Origin: an uncultured Oscillospiraceae bacterium
GTDB taxonomy: Bacteria > Bacillota > Clostridia > Oscillospirales > Acutalibacteraceae
Assembly (NCBI GenBank): GCA_900539425.1
Contig: UQBX01000001.1
Coordinates: forward strand, 1-64,000
Length of the DNA stretch: 64,000 nt
Direction: 5' to 3'
The first letter of the stretch is position 1; each line of letters opens with the position of its first letter. Under the pieces are notes generated by a model. That model was not told where the DNA came from, did not search any database, and was given only the letters and a program-made list of their open reading frames with translations. A program made the position numbers and the translations under genes. Of the stretch, positions 34,781 to 43,527 are shown one piece after another.

Positions 34781-36010
34781 ATGGCAAAAGAAATCAAAAA
34801 AGTTGTGCTTGCTTACAGCGGCGGACTTGACACTTCTATAATCATTCCGTGGCTGAAGGAGAACTACAACAACTGCGAAGTTATTGCGGTAAGCGGCAAT
34901 GTTGGACAGGGCACGGAACTTGACGGTCTTGAGGAAAAAGCTATAAAGACCGGTGCTTCAAAGCTTTACATAGAAGATCTGAAGCAGGAATTTGTTGACG
35001 ACTACATTATTCCGACAGTAAAAGCCGGCGCTAAATACGAAGATCAGTACCTGCTCGGCACAGCATTCGCACGTCCGATTATTGCTAAAAGAATAGTTGA
35101 GATTGCAAAGGCTGAAGGAGCTGACGCTATCTGCCACGGCTGCACAGGCAAAGGCAACGATCAGGTAAGATTTGAGCTTGCAATAAAAGCTTTTGCTCCT
35201 GAGATGCAGATCATTGCACCGTGGAGGACTTGGGAATTCAAGAGCCGTGAGGACGAGATTGAATATGCTGAAAAACACAACATTCCGCTTAAAATAAACA
35301 GGGAAACAAACTATTCTAAGGATAAGAACCTGTGGCACCTGAGCCATGAGGGACTTGATCTTGAAGACCCTGCAAATGAGCCAAAGTATGACGAGATCCT
35401 TGAGATGGGCGTTTCTCCTGAAAAGGCTCCCGACAAACCGACTTATGTTACAATTCATTTTGAAAAAGGTGTGCCGACCGCCATTGACGGCGAGGAAATG
35501 AACAGCGTTGCCCTTGTTGAAAAGCTGAATGAGCTCGGCGGAGCAAACGGCTGCGGACTTGTTGATATGGTTGAAAACAGGCTTGTTGGAATGAAGAGCC
35601 GCGGCGTTTATGAAACTCCCGGCGGCGCAATTCTTTACAAAGCGCATGAAACACTTGAGCAGATATGCCTTGACCGTGAAACACAGCATTATAAATTCCT
35701 TGTTGCTCAGAAATTTGCTGAAGTTGTTTACTACGGTCAGTGGTACACTCCCCTTCGTGAAGCTCTTTCTGCATTTGTTGAATCCACTCAGAGAACTGTT
35801 ACCGGCGATGTTAAGATCAAGCTTTACAAAGGTAACATTATAAATGTAGGTGTTAAATCTCCTTACAGCCTTTACAGCGAGGAATTTGCTACATTTGATG
35901 CTGACGAAGTTTATGACCAGAATGATTCAGCAGGATTTATTAATCTTTTCGGCCTGCCGATCAAAGTTAAAGCATTGCTTGATCAGCAGAGAAAAAATAA
36001 TAACGACTGA
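34781..36010 (+). CDS. argG: Argininosuccinate synthase
   Basis: Joins citrulline and aspartate with ATP in arginine synthesis. The PP-loop AYSGGLDTSI opens the protein; other conserved blocks are TGKGNDQVRFE, APWRTWEF and DPANEPKYDEI. Length is 409 aa from ATG 34781, chosen because GTGGAGG lies about 10 nt upstream. It is followed by argH after about 100 nt that contain a weak hairpin and a second promoter. Confidence 0.96.
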   Translation: MAKEIKKVVLAYSGGLDTSIIIPWLKENYNNCEVIAVSGNVGQGTELDGLEEKAIKTGASKLYIEDLKQEFVDDYIIPTVKAGAKYEDQYLLGTAFARPIIAKRIVEIAKAEGADAICHGCTGKGNDQVRFELAIKAFAPEMQIIAPWRTWEFKSREDEIEYAEKHNIPLKINRETNYSKDKNLWHLSHEGLDLEDPANEPKYDEILEMGVSPEKAPDKPTYVTIHFEKGVPTAIDGEEMNSVALVEKLNELGGANGCGLVDMVENRLVGMKSRGVYETPGGAILYKAHETLEQICLDRETQHYKFLVAQKFAEVVYYGQWYTPLREALSAFVESTQRTVTGDVKIKLYKGNIINVGVKSPYSLYSEEFATFDADEVYDQNDSAGFINLFGLPIKVKALLDQQRKNNND

Positions 36011-36067
36011 TAAAACCACGCCCCTGCCAACGCGGGGGCAGAATTTTATATATAGCGGTGCAGACCG

Positions 36068-36096
36068 TTGACGTGACAATCAGTTAAAATTGTATT
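36068..36096 (+). promoter_or_regulatory. Promoter of argH
   Basis: TTGACG, 17-bp spacer, TGTATT; start would lie about 12 nt before the argH ATG, with GGAAAGG between. Confidence 0.55.
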
Positions 36097-36114
36097 AAAT
36101 GGAAAGGTTTTAGT

Positions 36115-37488
36115 ATGGCACAGCTTTGGAAAGGCAGGTTCAAGAAAGAACTTGCAAAAGAGACGAATGACTTTAATTCCTCAATAAAATTTGACAAAAG
36201 GATGTTTGAGGAAGATATAAAAGGCAGTATGGCCCATGCTGCTATGCTGGGCGCTGCAGGAATAATTGATAAAAGCGAAAGCGAAAAAATCGTTGACGGC
36301 CTTGACGGAATTTTAAAGGATATAAAAAACGGAGTTCTTGAAATAGACGAATCCGCTGAAGATATCCACACTTTTGTAGAAGGCGAACTTACAAAAAGGC
36401 TGGGTGACACGGGAAAAAGGCTGCATACTGCCCGCTCCAGAAATGACCAGGTTGCGCTTGACATAAGACTTACTCTCAGAAAAGAAATAGGAACAATAGA
36501 AGAACAGGTAAAAGAACTTATCGGAGTTATATGTGAAAAAGCAGAGGAAAACAAGCTTACCATAATGCCCGGTTACACCCACCTGCAAAGAGCACAGCCA
36601 ATAACATTTGCTCATCACATTATGGCCTACGCGGCAATGCTGTGCCGTGACCTTGACCGCCTTTCCGATGTAAAGCGCAGAATGAATGTTTGCCCGCTGG
36701 GATCAGGCGCGCTTGCCGGAACCACTTACCCGCTGAACCGTGAAATGGTGGCAAAAGAACTTGGTTTTGATTCTATTACCCTCAATTCACTTGACGGAGT
36801 ATCTGACCGTGATTTCTGCCTTGAACTTGCCGCTGCGCTCTCAATAATAATGGTTCATCTTTCACGATTTTCGGAAGAGATAATCATGTGGTGCAGCTGG
36901 GAATTTAAGTTTGTTGAACTTGACGATGCGTTTTCAACCGGCTCATCTATTATGCCTCAAAAGAAGAATCCCGATATCGCAGAGCTTGTGCGCGGAAAGA
37001 GCGGACGTGTTTTCGGAGACCTTACAGCGCTGCTTACGGTAATGAAAGGCATTGCTCTTGCATACAACAAAGATATGCAGGAAGATAAAGAGGCTATTTT
37101 TGATGCTGTTGACACAGTTAAAATGTGTCTTACTGCGTTCACTCCTATGATTGAGACAATGACGGTTCTCAAAGATAATATGAGAAATGCCGCGGCAAAA
37201 GGATTTATAAATGCCACCGACTGCGCCGATTACCTTGTAGGCAAAGGACTTCCTTTCAGAGACGCTTACAAAGCAACGGGTGAACTTGTAGCATTATGTA
37301 TAGACAAGAACCTTACGCTTGAAACCCTGCCGATAGAGGAATACAAAAAGATATGCCCGCTTTTTGACGATGAGGTTTACACAGCCATCAATCTTGAAAA
37401 ATGCGTTGCAGACAGACTTGTGCCGGGAGGGCCGAGCAAAGAAAGTGTTGAAGCACAGATAAAAGCTGCTAAAGATTTCATAAAGTGA
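36115..37488 (+). CDS. argH: Argininosuccinate lyase
   Basis: Cleaves argininosuccinate to arginine and fumarate, the step after ArgG. WKGRFKKELAKETNDFN is the usual start, HTARSRNDQVALD and GYTHLQRAQPITF are conserved active-site blocks, and the fumarase/lyase signature GSSIMPQKKNPD holds the catalytic Ser. Length is 457 aa. GGAAAGG lies 6 nt before the ATG. The argG-argH pair is likely repressed by arginine, but no ARG-box could be confirmed by eye. Confidence 0.96.
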   Translation: MAQLWKGRFKKELAKETNDFNSSIKFDKRMFEEDIKGSMAHAAMLGAAGIIDKSESEKIVDGLDGILKDIKNGVLEIDESAEDIHTFVEGELTKRLGDTGKRLHTARSRNDQVALDIRLTLRKEIGTIEEQVKELIGVICEKAEENKLTIMPGYTHLQRAQPITFAHHIMAYAAMLCRDLDRLSDVKRRMNVCPLGSGALAGTTYPLNREMVAKELGFDSITLNSLDGVSDRDFCLELAAALSIIMVHLSRFSEEIIMWCSWEFKFVELDDAFSTGSSIMPQKKNPDIAELVRGKSGRVFGDLTALLTVMKGIALAYNKDMQEDKEAIFDAVDTVKMCLTAFTPMIETMTVLKDNMRNAAAKGFINATDCADYLVGKGLPFRDAYKATGELVALCIDKNLTLETLPIEEYKKICPLFDDEVYTAINLEKCVADRLVPGGPSKESVEAQIKAAKDFIK

Positions 37489-37528
37489 ATTTACAACATT
37501 GCATAGTTGTAAAAAAATTGTTAAGCTG

Positions 37529-37558
37529 TTGACATCGTGCAAAGTGTTAGTTTATAAT
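37529..37558 (+). promoter_or_regulatory. Promoter of the degV-like gene
   Basis: TTGACA, 18-bp spacer, TATAAT; predicted start near 37565. Confidence 0.75.
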
Positions 37559-37603
37559 GAATTAGCATAATTTGCAAAATAAGGAAAGGCTTGTGAATTT
37601 ATC

Positions 37604-38467
37604 ATGGCTTACAAACTTGTAGTTGATTCCTGCTGCGATATTACAGATGATATGAAAGAGTGGGAAAATCTTGAGATCGTTCCGCTCACGCTTCAGATAG
37701 GCGATTACGTTATAAAGGATGACGCCGATTTCGATCAGGATGACTTCATAAACAGAATGGTGAGCAGCAATGAGCTTGCGAAATCAGCCTGCCCCTCTCC
37801 CGAGGCTTTCGCAAAAGCATGTGAGGGAGATTATGACGAGATATATCTGCTTACTATTACTGACAAACTGAGCGGCACATATAACAGCGCTCTTCAGGGT
37901 GTTGAAATATACCGCGATGAAAACGGAAGCGAAAAAAAGATTCACGTATTCAACTCACTTGCCACATCCGGGCTTGAAACTATCATGGCTCACAAGATCA
38001 AAGAGCTTGCGGACAGCGGTTACAGTTTTGACGAAGTAGTTGCAAGAGCTGAGGAATACTGTGTTAAAAACTGCGGGCTTTATTTTTGCCTTGAAAGTCT
38101 TGACGCTCTCAAAGGAAACGGAAGACTTTTCAATCTTGCCGCAAATGTTATTGAGGCGCTTAGGGTAAAACTCATATGCAGACGAACCGATTATGGCAAC
38201 ATTTCCGTTGCCGGCAAGGATTTGACACAAAAGCGTGCTCTTTCAAAGCTTGCAAATCTTGTTGCCAAGGATACTGAAGGCTACGACCTTAAAGGAAAAG
38301 CATGTATTATCAGCCATGTTTGCTGCAAAGAAAAGGCAGAACACGTGAAAGAATTGATATCTGAGGCATGTAACTATGCGTCAAACAGCATAATCGTTAT
38401 AAAAGCAAGCGGTTTAAATTCGCTTTATGCTTCAAACGGCGGAATTATAGTTTCATTCAGCAAATAA
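37604..38467 (+). CDS. DegV family fatty-acid-binding protein
   Basis: A 287-aa protein with the DegV start LVVDSCCDITDDM and the conserved SACPSPEAFAKAC and ITDKLSGTYNSAL blocks that line the lipid pocket. Family members (FakB-like) bind one fatty acid and present it to a fatty acid kinase, FakA. Whether this copy is a working FakB is not known; no fakA is in the window. It stands alone with its own promoter and terminator. Confidence 0.88.
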   Translation: MAYKLVVDSCCDITDDMKEWENLEIVPLTLQIGDYVIKDDADFDQDDFINRMVSSNELAKSACPSPEAFAKACEGDYDEIYLLTITDKLSGTYNSALQGVEIYRDENGSEKKIHVFNSLATSGLETIMAHKIKELADSGYSFDEVVARAEEYCVKNCGLYFCLESLDALKGNGRLFNLAANVIEALRVKLICRRTDYGNISVAGKDLTQKRALSKLANLVAKDTEGYDLKGKACIISHVCCKEKAEHVKELISEACNYASNSIIVIKASGLNSLYASNGGIIVSFSK

Positions 38468-38477
38468 TTAATATAAC

Positions 38478-38512
38478 AAAAAAGACCTGTTCGGTTTGAA
38501 CAGGTCTTTTTT
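38478..38512. terminator. Convergent bidirectional terminator (degV-like/hydF)
   Basis: Perfect 11-bp stem AAGACCTGTTC/GAACAGGTCTT with A-run before and T-run after; serves both strands. Confidence 0.9.
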
Positions 38513-38538
38513 ATATGTTTTTCGCTGTAAGAGAAATC

Positions 38539-39732
38539 TTAACAATCAATATCAGGAATAGGCGAAATACTGCGTTCAAGAATACCGTTCATATACGCAA
38601 TTGCCGTGCCGTAATTAGTGAACGGCACTCCCTGTTTTTCGGCAGATTTCATTCTGTATTCAATCTCAGCAGGATTAAGCATACAACCTCCGCAATGGAT
38701 AACAAGTTTAAAACTGCTCAAATCCTCAGGAAAACCTCCGCCGCTGCTCCAGTGCAAATCAAGGTCTGCGCCTGTTCTCTGTTTAAGCCAGCGGGGAAGC
38801 TTAACTGTGCCTATATCATCGCATTGTCTGTGATGGGTGCAGCCTTCACTGATAAGCACACTATCCCCGTCTCTTAAAGTGTCTATTACCCGAGCTCCTT
38901 TTACGGCAGTGCTCAGGAATCCTTTATATCTTGCCATAAGGATAGAAAATGAAGTCAGCGGCACTGACTTATCAACAATTTTTGAAACAAAAGCAAATGC
39001 CTGCGAATCCGTTACAACCAGTGCAGGCGGATTTTTAAGCGAGCCAAGCGTTCTTTCAAGTTCTGTTTCCCTGCAAACGAGAGCAATAGCGCCGCTGTCT
39101 ATAATATCCCTGACTGCCTGCTGCTGCGGCAAAATGAGTCTGCCTTTGGGAGCGGCTGAATCAATTGGAGTTACAAGCACAACCGTATCACCTGAGGAAA
39201 TCAAATCAGCAACAAGTCTTTTCTGCTTTTCGGGAGGTGAATACAGTCTGCCGAGCGCATCTTTTAGTTCTTTAATACCCTGCTTTTTAAGAGCACTTGT
39301 ATAGACCTGTAAAGGACTGTCGGCAGGCACCTCTTTCAGCAGGTCGGATTTGTTTTTCACCGTAAGATACGGAATTTTTCTTTCATTGAAAAGCGATATC
39401 AGTTCTTTTTCACAACCGTTTAATTCTCTTGAGGCATCCGTTACAAGCACTGCAACATTGCAGGAGCGCAGAATTTTGCGTGCTGTATCAACACGTTTTT
39501 CACCGAGAGTGCCGGAATCGTCAAATCCGGGTGTATCTATTATCATTACAGGCCCCAGCGGCAAAAGCTCCATAGCTTTTTTTACGGCATCTGTTGTTGT
39601 ACCGCCGATCTCACTTACTACGGAAAGATCCTGCCCCGTAACGGCATTTACAAGACTGCTTTTGCCGGCATTACGGCATCCGAAAAAAGCTATTGAGATT
39701 CTTTCACCTGACGGTGTACTGTTTAGGCTCAT
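38539..39732 (-). CDS. hydF: [FeFe]-hydrogenase maturation GTPase HydF
   Basis: HydF is the scaffold on which the di-iron subcluster of [FeFe]-hydrogenase is assembled before transfer to HydA. The GTPase domain has FGCRNAGKSSLVNA (P-loop) and DTPGFDDSG; the C-terminal cluster-binding part has CTHHRQCDD and later CGGCML, giving the family's His/Cys pattern. Length is 397 aa. It is the last gene of the run TM1266-like, hydE, hydG, hydF. The structural hydrogenase HydA is not in this window. Confidence 0.95.
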   Translation of the reverse strand: MSLNSTPSGERISIAFFGCRNAGKSSLVNAVTGQDLSVVSEIGGTTTDAVKKAMELLPLGPVMIIDTPGFDDSGTLGEKRVDTARKILRSCNVAVLVTDASRELNGCEKELISLFNERKIPYLTVKNKSDLLKEVPADSPLQVYTSALKKQGIKELKDALGRLYSPPEKQKRLVADLISSGDTVVLVTPIDSAAPKGRLILPQQQAVRDIIDSGAIALVCRETELERTLGSLKNPPALVVTDSQAFAFVSKIVDKSVPLTSFSILMARYKGFLSTAVKGARVIDTLRDGDSVLISEGCTHHRQCDDIGTVKLPRWLKQRTGADLDLHWSSGGGFPEDLSSFKLVIHCGGCMLNPAEIEYRMKSAEKQGVPFTNYGTAIAYMNGILERSISPIPDIDC

Positions 39733-39753
39733 AAAATCAACTCCGATTTCTAA

Positions 39754-41175
39754 TTAGAATCTGAAATCCCTCTCGCCGTTTTCTATCTTTACAAGGCGTT
39801 CACGTACTATCTGCTTAACCTTTTCACTTGAGATATTGTCTATCTCTTTTTCAATAAGTGCCTCGCCTTTCATTCTTGTGTCTTCACTTGCATAGTCCAT
39901 AAGAAATTCTTTTAAAGTCATGAGAGCGTTGGGATGACAGCAGTTTTGTATCTGCCCTGCTTTGCAAAGGCTCATAAATCTATCGCCCGTTCTGCCTTCA
40001 CGGTAGCATGCCGTGCAGAACGAGGGAATATAACCTGCTCCCATCAGCCAGTTTACCACCTCATCAAGCGTACGGTTGTCTGAAACATCAAACTGCTCTG
40101 TGTCATGAGGTCTTTCCTCCTCGCAATAACCGCCTACCGAAGTTCTTGAGCCGCCGCTTATCTGGCTTACACCGAGGCGTATTATCTTTTCACGCACTTC
40201 GGGAGTTTCACGAGTGGAGATTATCATACCCGTATACGGAACGGCGATTCTGATACATGCCGCAATCTTGCAGAACATCTCATCGCTGAGTGAATTATCA
40301 AAATCATCAGGGTCAATATCGTCTGCTCTTTTTACACGGGGAACGCTGATAGTGTGCGGGCCCACTCCGTGAACGGCTTCAAGATGCTCGGCGTGCATAA
40401 GCAATCCGGCGAACTCATATCTGTACTTATCAAGCCCGAACAGAACGCCGATACCCACATCATCTATGCCGCCTTCCATAGCTCTGTCCATTGCCTCTGT
40501 ATGGTAAGCGTAATTGTGTTTCGGTCCTGTGGGATGAAGATATTCATAATTTTCCTTATGGTATGTTTCCTGAAAAAGAATATAGGTGCCGATTCCCGCC
40601 TCTTTAAGCTTTCTGTAGTTTTCTACTGTTGTGGCCGCAATGTTAACATTTACACGGCGTATTGCGCCGTTTTTATGCTTTATAGAGTAAATGGTTTTAA
40701 TACAGTCAAGTATGTACTCAATGGGATTATTTACCGGATCTTCCCCCGCCTCAATCGCAAGGCGTTTATGACCCATATCCTGAAGAGCAATAACCTCTTT
40801 TGCAACTTCCTCCTGAGTAAGTTTTTTCCTTGCTATATGCTTGTTTTTCTGATGGTAAGGGCAGTAAAGACAGCCGTTTACGCAGTAATTTGAAAGATAG
40901 AGGGGAGCAAACATAACTATTCTGTTGCCGTAAAAATCTTTTTTTATCTGCTCAGCAAGGTCATATATCTCCTTATTCTTTTCCTCATTTTCACATGCAA
41001 GGAGCACACTTGCCTCCCTGTGATTAAGTCCTTTTCTTTCCTTTGCTTTTTCAATTATCTTATCAATAAGTTCAATATCATCCTTATGCTCATCAGCATA
41101 TTTGAGAGTTTCATTAATTTCTGCGTCATTTATAAACTCTTCTGCTTTAAGTGATTTCGGGTCATATTTTATCAT
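39754..41175 (-). CDS. hydG: [FeFe]-hydrogenase H-cluster radical SAM maturase HydG
   Basis: HydG splits tyrosine to form the CO and CN ligands of the H-cluster. The radical-SAM cluster motif is CVNGCLYCPYHQKN, and the C-terminal auxiliary cluster motif is CTACYREGRTGDRF. Other family marks: AIEAGEDPVNNPIEYIL and GIGVLFGLDKYRYE. Length is 473 aa. GGAGG lies before the ATG. It sits between hydE (35 nt upstream) and hydF (21 nt downstream). Confidence 0.96.
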   Translation of the reverse strand: MIKYDPKSLKAEEFINDAEINETLKYADEHKDDIELIDKIIEKAKERKGLNHREASVLLACENEEKNKEIYDLAEQIKKDFYGNRIVMFAPLYLSNYCVNGCLYCPYHQKNKHIARKKLTQEEVAKEVIALQDMGHKRLAIEAGEDPVNNPIEYILDCIKTIYSIKHKNGAIRRVNVNIAATTVENYRKLKEAGIGTYILFQETYHKENYEYLHPTGPKHNYAYHTEAMDRAMEGGIDDVGIGVLFGLDKYRYEFAGLLMHAEHLEAVHGVGPHTISVPRVKRADDIDPDDFDNSLSDEMFCKIAACIRIAVPYTGMIISTRETPEVREKIIRLGVSQISGGSRTSVGGYCEEERPHDTEQFDVSDNRTLDEVVNWLMGAGYIPSFCTACYREGRTGDRFMSLCKAGQIQNCCHPNALMTLKEFLMDYASEDTRMKGEALIEKEIDNISSEKVKQIVRERLVKIENGERDFRF

Positions 41176-41210
41176 AACATATATCCTCCTGTGATTTTAA
41201 TAAGATGTGT

Positions 41211-42248
41211 TTAGGATCTGTAATCCCCTCTGTCCTCAACAATTTCATAACCCGCAAGGCTCATCTGCCGCTTGAGCATCTCAAGACCCTCGGCGGATTC
41301 TGCGCCCGTGCGAGCTTTATTATTGTAGAGTGTGTATTTATCCCTTTCACTGCTTGGAGTAAGATTGGGCATAATAACATTTGCGCCCGCGTTCATACCG
41401 TTTTCATGCCCCCTGCCGTCAACTGTGGCAAGAGCGGTTGTGGCGGGTAAAAGCACGTGCGGCAGGGTCAGTCTCACAAGACCGAGTATAAACAGAGTAA
41501 GCTCTGCCGAACCGCCCGCAAAATCTGCAAAAGGTGTGTCTTTATGAGGAACAAACGGCCCTATGCCTACCATCTCCGGTCGAAGTTCTTTTAAGAATGA
41601 AAACTCGGCGGCAAGATCATCAGCTGTCTGATAAGGAGTACCTACCATAAAGCCTGCGCCCGTCTGATATCCTAATGCCTTTAAATTTCTGAGGCACTGA
41701 ACTCTGTTGTCAAAGCTCATCTGCGGCGGATGAAGCTTACAGTAATGCGCCTTATTTGCCGTTTCATGGCGGAGCAGATATCTGTCCGCGCCGGCAGTTT
41801 TAAGCGCTTTATAGCTTTCATAACTCCGTTCGCCAAGGGAGAGCGTTACTGCGCAGTCGGGGAAGTCATTTTTTATAGCGGATATTATTCTGCAAAGGAC
41901 TTCATCCGTATAATAAGCATCCTCACCGCCCTGAAGCACAAAGGTGCGAAAACCGAGCGGATAACCGCGCCTGACACAAGACAGAATATCATCTTCATAA
42001 AGACGGTATCGTGAAGCATTGCCGTTTGAACGCCTTATTCCGCAGTAAAGGCAATCGTTTTTGCAGTAATTTGAAATTTCAATGAGCCCGCGGATAAACA
42101 CCTTTCTTGAATAGACCGAATCTCGCACCTGCCGAGCATTCTCAAACAGATAATCGCGGCATTTGTCCCTGTTTTCTATGAGAAGCTTATACTCCTCTTT
42201 TTCAAGGTAAGTGTTTTTACGAAGCTTATCTATAAGGGATCTATACAT
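41211..42248 (-). CDS. hydE: [FeFe]-hydrogenase H-cluster radical SAM maturase HydE
   Basis: HydE works on the precursor of the dithiomethylamine bridge of the H-cluster. The radical-SAM cluster motif is CKNDCLYCGIRRSN, followed by FVLQGGEDAYYTD and YLLRHETANKAHY. Length is about 345 aa. The start is taken at 42248, overlapping the stop of the TM1266-like gene by 8 nt (42254 is also possible); there is no ribosome site, so translation probably depends on coupling. Confidence 0.94.
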   Translation of the reverse strand: MYRSLIDKLRKNTYLEKEEYKLLIENRDKCRDYLFENARQVRDSVYSRKVFIRGLIEISNYCKNDCLYCGIRRSNGNASRYRLYEDDILSCVRRGYPLGFRTFVLQGGEDAYYTDEVLCRIISAIKNDFPDCAVTLSLGERSYESYKALKTAGADRYLLRHETANKAHYCKLHPPQMSFDNRVQCLRNLKALGYQTGAGFMVGTPYQTADDLAAEFSFLKELRPEMVGIGPFVPHKDTPFADFAGGSAELTLFILGLVRLTLPHVLLPATTALATVDGRGHENGMNAGANVIMPNLTPSSERDKYTLYNNKARTGAESAEGLEMLKRQMSLAGYEIVEDRGDYRS

Positions 42249-42486
42249 TTGCATAGGCGGTTTTGGCGGACACACCGCTGAGCCTGCCTATCTTGCCGCC
42301 GAGGGTGTTTATTACATCCTGCGGTGCATCGACGGCAACGGAAATGATGTTTATATTTTTTTTATGATACGGAACGCCCATTCTGCCTATGATATAATCG
42401 CCGTATTCAGACAGCACGGCGTTAAGTTCAGCAGCAGAATCCCTGTTTTCAACAATAATACCTATTACAGCAACTCGAGTTTCCGT
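42241..42486 (-). CDS. TM1266-like iron-only hydrogenase system regulator (ACT-like), apparent ACG start
   Basis: An 81-aa protein beginning (T/M)ETRVAVIGIIVENRDS and including GRMGVPYHKKNINIISVAVDA and LGGKIGRLSGV; it matches the small ACT-like regulators found next to hydEFG. The expected ATG before ETRVAVIG is ACG here, with GGGGGG exactly 6 nt upstream. The nearest in-frame ATG is about 45 codons upstream, before the promoter-derived leader and its terminator, so it is unlikely to be used. The codon may be a natural weak start or a sequence error. It overlaps hydE. Confidence 0.75.
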   Translation of the reverse strand, partial: TETRVAVIGIIVENRDSAAELNAVLSEYGDYIIGRMGVPYHKKNINIISVAVDAPQDVINTLGGKIGRLSGVSAKTAYANV

Positions 42487-42499
42487 AAAAATCCCCCCT

Positions 42500-42530
42500 A
42501 AAAAGAAAAATCCGCGCAAAATGAGCGCGG
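42500..42530 (-). terminator. Attenuator-type terminator ahead of the hydrogenase-maturation genes
   Basis: On the minus strand CCGCGC/GCGCGG (plus 42512-42530) is followed by ATTTTTCTTTTT, then GGGGGG. The 5' arm can instead pair with AGCGCG located upstream (plus 42549-42554; CGCGCT lies at plus 42524-42529), making an antiterminator. The signal is unknown. Confidence 0.75.
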
Positions 42531-42604
42531 TTATAAGCAAATATGCTGCGCGCTTCCGGTCAGGATACAGAGTATGCTTTCCGTTAGTTTGCTGTATTGT
42601 GAAT

Positions 42605-42633
42605 ATTTTAACACTATTTCTCACCATTTTCAA
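42605..42633 (-). promoter_or_regulatory. Promoter of the TM1266-hydE-hydG-hydF operon
   Basis: Minus strand TTGAAA, 17-bp spacer, TAAAAT; predicted start near 42598, leaving a leader of about 110 nt before the coding region. Confidence 0.7.
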
Positions 42634-42640
42634 TAGCCTG

Positions 42641-42669
42641 TTGATTTAAACCAAAGTAAAATGTATAAT
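42641..42669 (+). promoter_or_regulatory. Promoter of the pseudouridine synthase operon
   Basis: TTGATT, 17-bp spacer, perfect TATAAT. The predicted start is the A of the ATG at 42676. Confidence 0.75.
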
Positions 42670-42675
42670 CTATTT

Positions 42676-43527
42676 ATGAGAAAAATAGATTTTGTTATCT
42701 CACGCAGAGATTCGAAAAAAACAGCAAAAGAATTCCTGCGTGAATTCGGCGTATCGAGCTCTCTGCTCAAAAAGCTTAAAAATTCTCAGAACGGAATTTT
42801 GATCAACGGCAAAAGCGCAAGGAGCATTGACAGAATTTTTGAGGGCGATACGCTTACTATAAATATTGAAAATTCGGGAACGGCTCCTGAGAGAGCAGAT
42901 ATAAAAATCAACATATTGTATGAGGACGAAGACCTGTTAGCCGCGGAGAAACCGGCGGACATGCCTGTTCACGAAAGCCGAAACCACAGAGGCGATACAC
43001 TTTCAAACGCCGTTGCAGGTATATGCGGCGGTGCGTTCAGGGCAATATACAGACTTGACAGGGATACCAGCGGGATAGTTTTAATAGCAAAAAACGAACT
43101 TGCGGCGGCAAAGCTTGCGGGCAAGATAGAAAAAGATTATTACGCAGTTGCCTGCGGGATAATTGAGGGCAGCGGCATTATAGACCTGCCGATAAGACGG
43201 GAGCAAGAAAGCATAATAAAACGCTGTGTTGCGCCTGACGGAGAAAGAGCCGTTACACACTACGAAGCGCTTATGCACAGCAGCAAATATACTCTTTTAA
43301 AACTGAAACTTGAAACGGGGCGAACACATCAGATAAGAGTTCACCTATCTCACGCCGGTCACCCGCTTGCGGGTGACGAGCTTTACGGGGGCGGCACTGC
43401 CGATATAGCCAGGCAGGCGCTACACTGCCGTGATATATATTTTACACATCCGGTAACGGGAAAGAAAAAGCATATTTCTTGTGATTTTCCCGATGATTTC
43501 AAAAAACTTACTGAGGGGATGAGATAA
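42676..43527 (+). CDS. RluA-family pseudouridine synthase
   Basis: Converts uridines in rRNA or tRNA to pseudouridine. An S4-like RNA-binding part (residues 1-65, LREFGVSSSLLKKLK) precedes the catalytic domain, where YRLDRDTSGIVLIAKN carries the catalytic Asp; LKLETGRTHQIRVHLSHAGHP and GDELYGG follow. It resembles RluD-type enzymes. The ATG at 42661 overlaps the -10 box, so the real start should be 42676, exactly at the predicted transcription start, with no ribosome site: an apparently leaderless mRNA. Its stop overlaps the next ATG. Confidence 0.9.
   Translation: MRKIDFVISRRDSKKTAKEFLREFGVSSSLLKKLKNSQNGILINGKSARSIDRIFEGDTLTINIENSGTAPERADIKINILYEDEDLLAAEKPADMPVHESRNHRGDTLSNAVAGICGGAFRAIYRLDRDTSGIVLIAKNELAAAKLAGKIEKDYYAVACGIIEGSGIIDLPIRREQESIIKRCVAPDGERAVTHYEALMHSSKYTLLKLKLETGRTHQIRVHLSHAGHPLAGDELYGGGTADIARQALHCRDIYFTHPVTGKKKHISCDFPDDFKKLTEGMR

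Noticed and set aside
38539..42486. A complete hydrogenase locus
   Set aside because: Only maturation genes are present; no HydA with H-cluster cysteines exists in the window.
42487..42633. Long N-terminal extension of the TM1266-like protein from ATG 42633
   Set aside because: It would translate through the predicted promoter and terminator and is absent from the family's usual start, so I treat it as leader DNA.
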